Positions 54,834 through 62,044 of a stretch of DNA of 64,000 bases are shown here, piece after piece. The notes under the pieces are model-generated. The model was not told the origin of the DNA. It worked only from the letters and a program-made list of their open reading frames with translations, and searched no databases. Source of the DNA: Bacillota bacterium (GTDB lineage: Bacteria > Bacillota > UBA4882 > UBA8346); the NCBI GenBank assembly GCA_023426245.1, contig JAFABB010000001.1, positions 85,376 to 149,375 on the forward strand, written 5' to 3'. Position 1 is the stretch's first letter, and every line of letters begins with the position of its first letter. Both the position numbers and the translations under genes were made by a program.

Positions 54834-55842
54834 GGTGAGATTCCTCGATATTTTGGAAATTTCCCAAGTTCGTTTGATCCAGCATAATCACATCAATATT
54901 ATTGGAAATGTTTACTTTATTTTCCCTTAAATAACCAAGCATACCGGTAACCGCGTTATACCCAATCTGATACGGATATTCAACCACTGAAGCATCAATA
55001 ACCCCCGATGTTATATACCTCCTGATTTCCGGCAAATCTCCATGACCAATGATGTGTATCTTGTGAGTCAGATTTTTTTCCATGATCACCCTGGCAGCCG
55101 CCAGGGTTCCTTCAGCGTATGTGGCATATACGCCATCCAAATCGGGATGTTTATCCATTAAATTACGAACAACTTTGATAGAGTCGAGTAAAGTAGGTTC
55201 AGACTTTTCCCAAAGCGGAATATTGGTGCCTTTGGAACTGATTGCTTCCCGAAAGCCGAATATTTTCAGTGACTCGGCCACGGAAGTTTGCATATCACCG
55301 CCAAGCAAAGGGGAAATCACCGCAAAGCGGCGGCTGCCACGGTTGTGAATTTTCCGCATTAAAGTTTTACCCACCACATAACCGGCGCGGTAATTATTGG
55401 TTCCCACATAACCGATGCGCCCTGAATCAGGCAAATCGGAGGCCACAACAATCGTTGGAATATGGGAAAGCCATGCCTCCTGGATCAATGGGGCAATCCG
55501 TTCATCCTCGGCATGGATAATGATTCCGTCATATTTTGCAAGAGTAGCCAGACGTAAATAGTCGGCCAACTGGAATTCTTGCCCGTGGACGGATTCAAAA
55601 AAACTAATATGGACTTTTTGGCCTTTGCTGGCTTTGACAGCACCCCGGGTGACCTCTTGCCAGAAGGGGCTATTATTATTTTGGAAGATAAAGGCTATAC
55701 GGGAATTTTTTTCTGAGGGAAAATGCATTCTTGGTACAAAGCCTTGCGCAACATTTTGGAGGAGGCCGTTCAATAATAAGATTAAATATACCGTGATCAC
55801 ACCAAACAACAAAAAGAGTAAAACTGTGATTTTCTTTCCCAA
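54817..55842 (-). CDS. Membrane-anchored periplasmic sugar-binding protein (RbsB type)
   Basis: A 341-residue protein with one N-terminal anchor helix (~5-27) and a periplasmic-binding-protein type I fold: SRIAFIFQNNNSPFWQEVTRGAVKAS, YDGIIIHAEDERIAPLIQEAW, GYVGTNNYRAGYVVGKTLM, and LDGVYATYAEGTLAAARVI. TTG start at 55842 with GAGGG upstream. First gene of the sensor operon; probably the ligand-binding subunit for the kinase. Lack of a signal peptidase site suggests it stays tethered beside the kinase. Confidence 0.87.
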   Translation of the reverse strand: MGKKITVLLFLLFGVITVYLILLLNGLLQNVAQGFVPRMHFPSEKNSRIAFIFQNNNSPFWQEVTRGAVKASKGQKVHISFFESVHGQEFQLADYLRLATLAKYDGIIIHAEDERIAPLIQEAWLSHIPTIVVASDLPDSGRIGYVGTNNYRAGYVVGKTLMRKIHNRGSRRFAVISPLLGGDMQTSVAESLKIFGFREAISSKGTNIPLWEKSEPTLLDSIKVVRNLMDKHPDLDGVYATYAEGTLAAARVIMEKNLTHKIHIIGHGDLPEIRRYITSGVIDASVVEYPYQIGYNAVTGMLGYLRENKVNISNNIDVIMLDQTNLGNFQNIEESHHGIQY

Positions 55843-55937
55843 TTTACCCTCACTAACTTTTGTTTATCCATCAAAACGGTGATCGATATAAAATTCTTTT
55901 TCAAACCTCATTTTCCTTTAGAAATTATTATAAAAAT

Positions 55938-56861
55938 TTAAAGATCCAATAACTTTGGACCGGCGGGATTGTGAACGGATACATTTTTGATTACCTTTTC
56001 CATATTGGTATTGGCATAACAATACAGGCATCCAAACCGGCACGTATCATAAAATCCCATGTCAATTGAAGACGCGCAATGACACTCGGTCCGTTGGTAT
56101 TTATCCTTGACCGGTTTTAGATTGAGCTTAAAAAGGCGATTCAACAATTGGCTGTTGATGCAACTTCCGGGTAGAATATTATAAGAGGCAAGATCCACCT
56201 GCTCAGAACACGAATAGGCCGTTAGACCATTCCCTTGGGCAATGAGGGCCAATTCCTTCATAAAAGAGCAAAGCTCCCGCCGATACTCCGGAGCACGCAA
56301 ATCTTTCAACCGAACCGGTTGCACAAGTCCGGATCTTTTGATATTGAGCAATACTTTATCATACAAAGTCACCAAACTGAGCATGACCCGATGGGTATAG
56401 CCCCGAAGTGAATCGGCAATTTGGGAAAATTGCTCAAGATGGGAATCCACCGGGTTAATATCGCTTACAATGATGGGGTCGTACCGCCAAATCACTCTCT
56501 CCGGGCCAATATGTTCACTAAGCCTTCTGAAAGTGGCGATCCGCTCATCAAGGGCCGGAATCCGCGGCTCCCAGACCCTTGGATAATTATTGAGGGTAAA
56601 ATGAAAGAGGTAACGGTAACCCAGGTTATCCAGCAAGGGCAGTGAAGGCACCAGAGGAGAAGGGTTTTTAGTCCAGAAGACCAATGCAGCCACATCATCC
56701 GGATGCAAACTGACCTGTTTTTGTTGCCGATGATTATACGGGTTAACTTTCACAAAAAACCCGCTTTGAAGACGGTTCACGAACCATTCACTGTAAAAAG
56801 CCGGAATATCCGTGCGGCGGCTGGCAGAGATAATAACCGGTTCACTTTTGCAGGGCTTTAT
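55938..56861 (-). CDS. DUF1848 protein lacking a canonical start codon
   Basis: From a GTG at 56780 the gene encodes 280 residues of a DUF1848 protein: DVAALVFWTKNPSPLVPSLPLL, ERVIWRYDPIIVSDI, and a C-terminal CRFGCLYCYANTN cysteine cluster that could bind iron-sulfur. The conserved N-terminal segment of the family (VIISASRRTDIPAFYSEWFVNRL) is present in frame further upstream to about 56840, so the true protein starts there, but no ATG, GTG or TTG lies in frame before it. ATC/ATA codons at 56859-56864, just after AGGTGGGG, are the only candidates. It directly follows the ybaK stop. The role is unknown; it resembles radical-SAM-like or DNA-repair photolyase-related proteins. Confidence 0.75.
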   Translation of the reverse strand: MKPCKSEPVIISASRRTDIPAFYSEWFVNRLQSGFFVKVNPYNHRQQKQVSLHPDDVAALVFWTKNPSPLVPSLPLLDNLGYRYLFHFTLNNYPRVWEPRIPALDERIATFRRLSEHIGPERVIWRYDPIIVSDINPVDSHLEQFSQIADSLRGYTHRVMLSLVTLYDKVLLNIKRSGLVQPVRLKDLRAPEYRRELCSFMKELALIAQGNGLTAYSCSEQVDLASYNILPGSCINSQLLNRLFKLNLKPVKDKYQRTECHCASSIDMGFYDTCRFGCLYCYANTNMEKVIKNVSVHNPAGPKLLDL

Positions 56862-57346
56862 GATGGTATCCCCACCTTTACCAATTGGGGATGAAGTAAT
56901 CGAATTAATTCCCCGGGTTTCAGGCTAACCAAATACCCGCGCTTACCCCCGTTAATGTAAATCTTCGGCAGTTCAAGAATGGTCTGCTCCATATATACCG
57001 GCATCGTTCTCCGGGTGGCAAAGGGTGAGGTCCCTCCAACCAGATACCCGCTATGCTTATTGGCAATATCAGACGCACAGGGAGCGACGGTTTTAACTCC
57101 GATGATTCTGGCAAGTTCCTTGGTGGAAACCTCCAAATCACCATGGATCAGAACAATCAAAGGGTTTTTATGTTCATCTTCCATAATTAAAGTTTTAATC
57201 ATCGAATGTTCATCAAATCCCAGTTCCCTGGCTGCAACCGCTGTACCGCCCCGGTCCTCATATTCATACAGGTAATCCTGAAATTCGACTTTTTCGGCAC
57301 GTAAAAAACGCACTCCTGCCGTAACCGGAAATTTTTCTTTTGACAT
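56858..57346 (-). CDS. ybaK: Cys-tRNA(Pro)/Cys-tRNA deacylase YbaK
   Basis: A 162-residue YbaK/EbsC family editing protein: TAVAARELGFDEHSMIKTLIM, LIVLIHGDLEVSTKELARIIG, and the conserved GYLVGGTSPFATRRTMPVYME, ending INGGKRGYLVSLKPGEL. It hydrolyses mischarged Cys-tRNA(Pro), and some relatives clear other mischarged tRNAs. The ATG at 57346 is preceded by GGGTAGCGGG. The stop overlaps the region where the DUF1848 gene must begin, so the pair is coupled. Confidence 0.93.
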   Translation of the reverse strand: MSKEKFPVTAGVRFLRAEKVEFQDYLYEYEDRGGTAVAARELGFDEHSMIKTLIMEDEHKNPLIVLIHGDLEVSTKELARIIGVKTVAPCASDIANKHSGYLVGGTSPFATRRTMPVYMEQTILELPKIYINGGKRGYLVSLKPGELIRLLHPQLVKVGIPS

Positions 57347-57552
57347 CCCGCTACCCTCATCTAAGAAATGAATACTTTATTATTTTACCACATTCTGATC
57401 GCTCCGGCACACGATCCGTTACGGATTGTATAACCAATTGCTTGCTTATTTCTTCCATCCCCCCTGGAAAAGGTTGCCTCCATGCCATTGGACTGTTACA
57501 ATAAAAGTAAGCCCGAAAAGCTTTATGAAAAATCGATTCAAGGAGCTTTTGG

Positions 57553-58893
57553 ATGGAGTCTCAAAAACTTTCCTTCAAGGAAAAATTGGGTTTTGGAGTT
57601 TGCGATTTGGGCGGGAATGCCCTTTTCACAATCATGGCCTTTTGGTTGATGAATTATCTGACTGACCAAGTAGGGCTCAATCCCCGCTTGGCCGGAGTTG
57701 CTTTAATGATCGGAAGAGTCTGGGATGCGGCGGCCGATCCGGCTATGGGATTGATCTCGGATCGCACCCGCAGCCGTTTTGGGAGAAGAAGACCCTATAT
57801 TTTCCTGGGTGGAATCCTTGTTTTTTTGACAATGATTTTAATGTTTACTAACCCTAAAATAACCGATCCCCATCTGCTGTTTTGGTGGGCAACCATAGCT
57901 TATACTTTGTTATGTTTTAGCTATACCGTTTTCAACATTCCATACTCCGCTTTAACTCCCGTATTGACCTCCGATTATCATGAGCGGACGGTGCTGAACG
58001 GATACCGGATGACTTTCGCAGTGATCGGAACCTTGATTGGAGCGGGGGGCGTATTGCCCTTTCTGCATCTTTTTCAAAGTACCAATCAAGGATACAGCTG
58101 GATGGGAGCCTGTTTTGGTTTTTTGATCATGGTGGTATGCTGGATTACTTTTTTTTCCATCCGGGAGCCTCATCATAAGGTCAATTTCTCACCGACCGGC
58201 ATTATCTCCTCGTATTGTGCAGCATTTAAAAATACTCCCTTTTTACTGATTCTCTTTCCATGGGTATTCAATATGACCGCTACCACCATTGTCAGCGGCA
58301 CGCTCATTTACTACTTCAAATTCATTTATCACGCCGGGGAAATGACTACTATAGCATTGTTGCTTTTGCTTGGTTCGGCAATGATTTTTATCCCTGTATG
58401 GGTACTCATTTCCAAGCCCCTGGGTAAAAAGAATTGTTATGCCATAGGATTATTTCTTATCGCTCTGGTATGCCTGATATTCTTTTTTTACGGCCATCGC
58501 TTTGGTTTGGGGTTTGCTTTTGGGATGATGATTCTTGCCGGAATGGGTCTGGCAACGACCTATGTGATTCCTTGGTCTCTTATTCCCGATACCGTTGAAT
58601 ACGATTATGCGCTAACCGGCGAGCGCCGGGAAGGAATTTATTACGGAATCTGGACCTTTGCGTCCAAAGTTGGCCAGGGGCTATCCGCTTTGATAATGGG
58701 GAGCGTCCTCCAGATGTTTCACTATATGCCGGGCCAAGCCTACCAGGGCCATCAGACTCAACTGGGAATCCGTTTGTTGTTCGGTCCGATTCCGGCCGGG
58801 ATTTTTATGATCGGCGCGCTGATTGTACTGTTTTATCCCCTTAGCGAGCAGCGTTACCGGGAAATTTTAAAGGCGCAAAAGAAGCAGGATTAA
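57553..58893 (+). CDS. GPH family sugar:cation symporter (MFS)
   Basis: A 446-residue twelve-helix transporter of the glycoside-pentoside-hexuronide:cation group. It has LGFGVCDLGGNALFTIM near the start (the family cation-site aspartate in GxGDxGxN), then GRVWDAAADPAMGLISDRTRSRFGRRRPYIFLGG. These aspartates form the sugar/cation site, and the RxxGRRRP loop is the MFS signature between helices 2 and 3. The C-terminal half has IPDTVEYDYALTGERREGIYYG. AAGGAG lies 8 bases upstream of the ATG. Monocistronic; the sugar is unknown, with glycosides or uronides possible. Confidence 0.92.
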   Translation: MESQKLSFKEKLGFGVCDLGGNALFTIMAFWLMNYLTDQVGLNPRLAGVALMIGRVWDAAADPAMGLISDRTRSRFGRRRPYIFLGGILVFLTMILMFTNPKITDPHLLFWWATIAYTLLCFSYTVFNIPYSALTPVLTSDYHERTVLNGYRMTFAVIGTLIGAGGVLPFLHLFQSTNQGYSWMGACFGFLIMVVCWITFFSIREPHHKVNFSPTGIISSYCAAFKNTPFLLILFPWVFNMTATTIVSGTLIYYFKFIYHAGEMTTIALLLLLGSAMIFIPVWVLISKPLGKKNCYAIGLFLIALVCLIFFFYGHRFGLGFAFGMMILAGMGLATTYVIPWSLIPDTVEYDYALTGERREGIYYGIWTFASKVGQGLSALIMGSVLQMFHYMPGQAYQGHQTQLGIRLLFGPIPAGIFMIGALIVLFYPLSEQRYREILKAQKKQD

Positions 58894-58927
58894 GGGCGGG
58901 AAATGGCGATTCAGCTTTCCAATTCAA

Positions 58928-59092
58928 TCAAGTTTTTTGCGTTTGATAATCTTCCGCCGGGAGCCTCTCTTGCAACTTTTGCCTGAGACCGGATATTTTT
59001 TGGTTTAAGGGGCGGTATCTGGGGTCGTGGGGAACAATCCCTTCGAAGGGGAAAAAATGGCCGTAGAATAATTCTTCCAGAATGGATTTCAT
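58928..59092 (-). pseudogene. Truncated DUF6809-like gene (copy of the gene at 60729-61013)
   Basis: From ATG at 59092 it reads MKSILEELFYGHFFPFEGIV and so on, ~90% identical by eye to the intact copy, up to EDYQT. It then diverges and stops after QKT (54 residues instead of 94). The last ~40 codons are lost. It lies just after the MFS gene and after a spacer shared with the intact copy. Confidence 0.8.
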
Positions 59093-59256
59093 GGGACAGG
59101 CCTTCTTTCTAGCCCCTCTCTCCCAAGTCCGGGTCTATTTCAGGGGCTTTTATTATTGCCTGAAACACCGTCTGAACCAGGATTTAACGGATTAGACGGA
59201 TTTTAAAATCAGTGCCGGTAGGTACTTTTCGATTTTAATTTAAAGTGAATCAGTTA
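59093..59256 (-). repeat. Duplicated spacer with hairpin leader (first copy)
   Basis: About 140 bases here match 61014-61160 almost exactly. On the minus strand they form a leader to the 94-residue gene: AGCCCCT and AGGGGCT pair across an internal CCCGGACTTGGG hairpin, followed by GAAGG before the ATG. The motif ACGGATTNNACGGATTTTAAAATC also lies in it (~59185-59210). Confidence 0.65.
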
Positions 59257-59565
59257 TTACACTTTTATTTTATCTACTCCTCGTCCAATCAAGGCCACCC
59301 AATAACCAATTAATATTCCGTCCATCAACGCCGCGCTGTAGATCAGCTCGTCCCGGCGGCAGATCTGATCGAAGCAGGTATTGACATACTCTTTCAACAG
59401 CGCACCATCTTCCGGGGACAGTTTGGCTGCGGCCAGTTTCAGCAGTTCACCGGGACGTTCGCCCCGCTCCTTATATTCGGGATCGTTTTGGACAATCTCG
59501 TTATCGATCTGCGCGATCCGGTCGAGAATGAATTTTTGGATGCCGAGGTCTTTGTCGGTAAGCAT
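59257..59565 (-). CDS. Small acidic helical protein, paralogue 1
   Basis: A 102-residue protein (MLTDKDLGIQKFILDRIAQID...) predicted all-helical, with EYKERGERPGELLKLAAAKLSPEDGALLKEYVN and a hydrophobic last helix YSAALMDGILIGYWVALIGRG. AGGAGG lies 8-9 bases before the ATG. It is almost identical to the gene at 61450-61758 and homologous to the broken copy at 59765-60087. Architecture (charged helices, then a glycine-containing hydrophobic helix) is like DUF6809 proteins encoded beside it. I do not recognise a named family. Unlikely to be secreted. Confidence 0.7.
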   Translation of the reverse strand: MLTDKDLGIQKFILDRIAQIDNEIVQNDPEYKERGERPGELLKLAAAKLSPEDGALLKEYVNTCFDQICRRDELIYSAALMDGILIGYWVALIGRGVDKIKV

Positions 59566-59764
59566 GGGATATACCTCCTAAACTAAAGTCTTAATTAAAC
59601 CTGATTTAGGGCCAATGAGTGAAATTTGGGCGCAGACCTCTCTCTCGCTCTCCCCCAATGATGTTAAATCAAAGCAGTACATTCAGTGGGAGAGTAACCA
59701 ATGCCGTTGACGTCTATAAGCTTTCAGAGGACTAGCGATGGATGTTATCTTCGGTGAATCAGTA

Positions 59765-60087
59765 TTACACTTTTATCTTTTCTATTCCTTGCCCAACCAT
59801 TGCGACCCAATACCCGTCGCACATATTATGTGCGCAAGATCCCATCCATCAACGCCGCGCTGTAGATCAGCTCGTCGTGAGCGGCAGATCTGCGCAAACC
59901 AGACGTCGTCGTATTCCTCCAGCAATGCTTTGTCTTCCAGCGGTAATTTGGCGGCGGCCAGCTCCAGTAACTGATTTGGGCGCTCGCCTAAGTTTTTGTA
60001 TTCGGGGTCGGCTTCAGCCTCGGCAGTGATTTGGTCCAGCCGGTTGAGAATCAATTTTTTGATGCCGAGATCTTTGTCGGTAAGCAT
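59765..60087 (-). pseudogene. Small helical protein, broken paralogue 2
   Basis: Starts like its relatives (MLTDKDLGIKKLILNRLDQI) and matches to FAQICR. There a one-base gain shifts the frame, so the printed product ends RSRRADLQRGVDGWDLAHII instead of RRDELIYSAALMDGI. Further on, a 17-base palindrome CGCACATATTATGTGCG (59818-59834) has been inserted. The original stop codon (GTGTAA) is still visible at 59765-59770. This copy is more diverged in its middle (EAEADPEYKNLGERPNQLLELAAAKLPLEDKALLEEYDD) than the other two. Non-functional. Confidence 0.75.
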
Positions 60088-60155
60088 GGGGTAATACCTC
60101 CCTTATAGTAAGTTTGAAATTTGAAATTAAACCTTTTTTTCCTTAAATTCTTGAT

Positions 60156-60394
60156 AAATGAATGCCGATTATTATTGTCCACGGATTTCACCGGCTGAGT
60201 AACTTTTTGAGCGGCCAAAAATGTCACCTCCGCTCGTGAAACGAGCGGCAAGCCGCCGGGACCTAGGTTCCGGTCCTCCTCTTATTCATCCAGGGTTTTT
60301 AGTGGGCCGCGCGCATTTTAATGCGCGACGCCATCCTGGCCTTTCGACTGGCAATTATATGAGGCTGCCGGGGGCAACCGCTATTTTACATCCA
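60156..60394 (-). repeat. Structured ~230-bp repeat, copy A
   Basis: Lies ~70 bases upstream of the broken small gene on the minus strand. Hairpins (plus strand): GTAAC-TTTTTG-[AGCGGC]-CAAAAA-T-GTCAC at 60199-60227; GCTCGT-GAA-ACGAGC (only in this copy); CCGGGA-[CCTAGG]-TTCCGG at 60256-60273; and the near-palindrome CGCGCATTTTAATGCGCG at 60310-60327. The loop GCGGC can pair with a downstream GCCGC, a possible pseudoknot. Shared flanks with copy B start AAATGAATGCCGATTAT and end CATCCA. Strand is set by the adjacent gene. Confidence 0.7.
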
Positions 60395-60728
60395 TGTAAA
60401 GAAGCGGTGCCTGCCTCCCTCCTAAAGGCAGAAAATCTTTGTATGTTGAAATCTGGGCCGAAATCATTGACTTAAAATCTTAAAATAAAAACCCAAATGC
60501 GTTGTTTCACTTTTTATTTTTGTCCACCATCAACAGCAAACATCCTGACAGTTCGCTAACTGTATAGTTGCAACCGGGTTTAAAACCGCATCGCTCTAGC
60601 CATTGACCGGACAGCTTCCCGCAAGCTTTCCCCCAATGATGTTAAATCAAAGCAGTATATTCTTGTTGGTATCGATTTTGTTATTCAAAATAATTTCATT
60701 CATCTTCTCATTTCCGACATCAAACTTT
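60395..60728. other. Non-coding spacer with a second shared segment
   Basis: No gene is supported. A ~40-base segment, CCCCCAATGATGTTAAATCA with following bases (60632-60660), also occurs at 59655-59685 upstream of another copy in the array. The rest shows no feature. Confidence 0.4.
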
Positions 60729-61013
60729 TTATTCAGCCAGCTCTCCCTTATTGCCCAGCACCTCCAGCATCAGCAGCGCACCGAGTTTAAAACCATATTC
60801 AAAGGAAGCGTAAGTTTCCATCAGGCCCGAGTCGCAACCCAAATCTAAAAGTTCTTTCAAGGTTTGATAATCTTCCGCCGGAAGCCTGGCTTGCAACTTT
60901 TGCTTGAGGCCGGATATTTTTTGGTTTAAGGGGCGGTATCCGGGATCGTGAGGAACAATCCGTTCGAAGGGGAAGAATTGGCCGTAGAATAATTCTTCCA
61001 GAATGGATTTCAT
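60729..61013 (-). CDS. DUF6809-like small protein (intact copy)
   Basis: A 94-residue protein, predicted as three or four helices: MKSILEELFYGQFFPFERIV, PGYRPLNQKISGLKQKLQARLPAEDYQTLKELLDLG, and SFEYGFKLGALLMLEVLGNKGELAE. The opening MKSILEELxYG and the C-terminal F-x-x-G-F-x-L-G-A-x-L-M-x-E match DUF6809, a small-protein family of Bacillota with unknown function. GAAGG lies 9-10 bases before the ATG, within a conserved hairpin leader. In transcription order it follows a 102-residue gene. Confidence 0.75.
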   Translation of the reverse strand: MKSILEELFYGQFFPFERIVPHDPGYRPLNQKISGLKQKLQARLPAEDYQTLKELLDLGCDSGLMETYASFEYGFKLGALLMLEVLGNKGELAE

Positions 61014-61180
61014 GGGACAGGCCTTCTTTCTAGCCCCTCTCTCCCAAGTCCGGGTCTATTTCAGGGGCTTTTATTATTGCCTAAACATTCGTCTGAACCA
61101 GGATCAAACGGATTTAACGGATTTTAAAATCAGTGCCCGCAGATGCTTTCGATTTAAATATAAAATCGTAGCTAGCAGTT
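61014..61180 (-). repeat. Duplicated spacer with hairpin leader (second copy)
   Basis: Near-identical counterpart of 59093-59256, forming the leader of the intact DUF6809-like gene, with the same AGCCCCT/AGGGGCT pairing and ACGGATTTAACGGATTTTAAAATC motif (~61108-61132). From about 61200 to 61449 the sequence is unique and no gene is seen. Confidence 0.65.
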
Positions 61181-61449
61181 TGCTTCTCTCTTCCCTTTGA
61201 CAGCTGGACACAATTTGCGTTAAAGGGGTGGGGAAGTTCGTTATATTACAGATTTACCAAAAAGGGACCCCAAATCTCGGCCATCGTAAAGGTAACATCG
61301 AAGACTTTCCAATCAAAAAATGTCGCTATATGTTGAATTATCCGACCTTCCCCTCCCTTTCCAGTGTTTTTTAGCTATCAGTCAAAGGGAGGGGAATTGC
61401 TGCTAATTTCTCTGGCCGATCAGGTTCCTGAAGGGGTGAGTCGGTCATT

Positions 61450-61758
61450 TCAAACTTTTATCTTCTCAACTCCCCGTGCTACCATTGCTACCCAATAACC
61501 TAATATTATCCCGTCCATCAACGCCGCGCTGTAGATCATCTCGTCCCGGCGGCAGATCCGATCGAAGCAGGTATTGAGATACTCTTTCAACAGCGCACCA
61601 TCTTCCGGGGACAGTTTGGCTGCGGCCAGTTTCAGCAGTTCACCGGGACGTTCGCCCCGCTCCTTATATTCGGGATCGTTTTGGACAATCTCGTTATCGA
61701 TCTGGGGGATCCGGTTGAGGATAAATTTTTTGATGCCGAGATCTTTGTCGGTGAGCAT
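61450..61758 (-). CDS. Small acidic helical protein, paralogue 3
   Basis: 102 residues, differing from the copy at 59257 at only about a dozen positions (for example IPQID for IAQID, YLNTCFDRICRRDEM for YVNTCFDQICRRDEL, and MVARGVEKIKV at the end). The reading frame is intact with GGGAGG before the ATG. A structured repeat (copy B) lies 60 bases upstream. Both near-identical copies keep open frames, which suggests recent duplication and possibly selection. Family not recognised. Confidence 0.72.
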   Translation of the reverse strand: MLTDKDLGIKKFILNRIPQIDNEIVQNDPEYKERGERPGELLKLAAAKLSPEDGALLKEYLNTCFDRICRRDEMIYSAALMDGIILGYWVAMVARGVEKIKV

Positions 61759-61817
61759 GGGGTAATACCTCCCTCATTAATCTTCTAAAACAAAAGTCTT
61801 AATTTGTATTTGGAATT

Positions 61818-62039
61818 AAATGAATGCCGATTATGCTTGTCCACGGATTTCACCGGCTGAGGTCCTTTTGGAGCGGCCCAAAAGGACCCAAAAGGCCGCC
61901 GAAACCTACGGATTTCGGTCTTCCCTTTATTCATCCAGGGTTTTTAGTGGGCCGCGCGCATTTTAATGCGCGACGCCATCCTGGCCTTTCGACTGGCAAT
62001 TATATGAGGCTTCCGGGGGCGACCGTAGTTTTTCATCCA
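61818..62039 (-). repeat. Structured ~230-bp repeat, copy B
   Basis: Same ends and core as copy A, 60 bases upstream of the 102-residue gene. Hairpin 1 is a perfect 11-bp stem GGTCCTTTTGG/CCAAAAGGACC with the same AGCGGC loop (61861-61888). The second stem is CCGAAA/TTTCGG (61899-61918). Relative to copy A both stems differ at several positions yet still pair, while the loop, the CGCGCATTTTAATGCGCG palindrome and the segment GACGCCATCCTGGCCTTTCG are identical. The group II intron begins at its right end. Confidence 0.72.
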
Positions 62040-62044
62040 AGAAA

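Noticed and set aside
58928..62039. CRISPR array interpretation of the repeats
   Set aside because: Repeat units are ~230 bp or gene-sized, irregularly spaced, contain coding sequence, and no cas genes are nearby.
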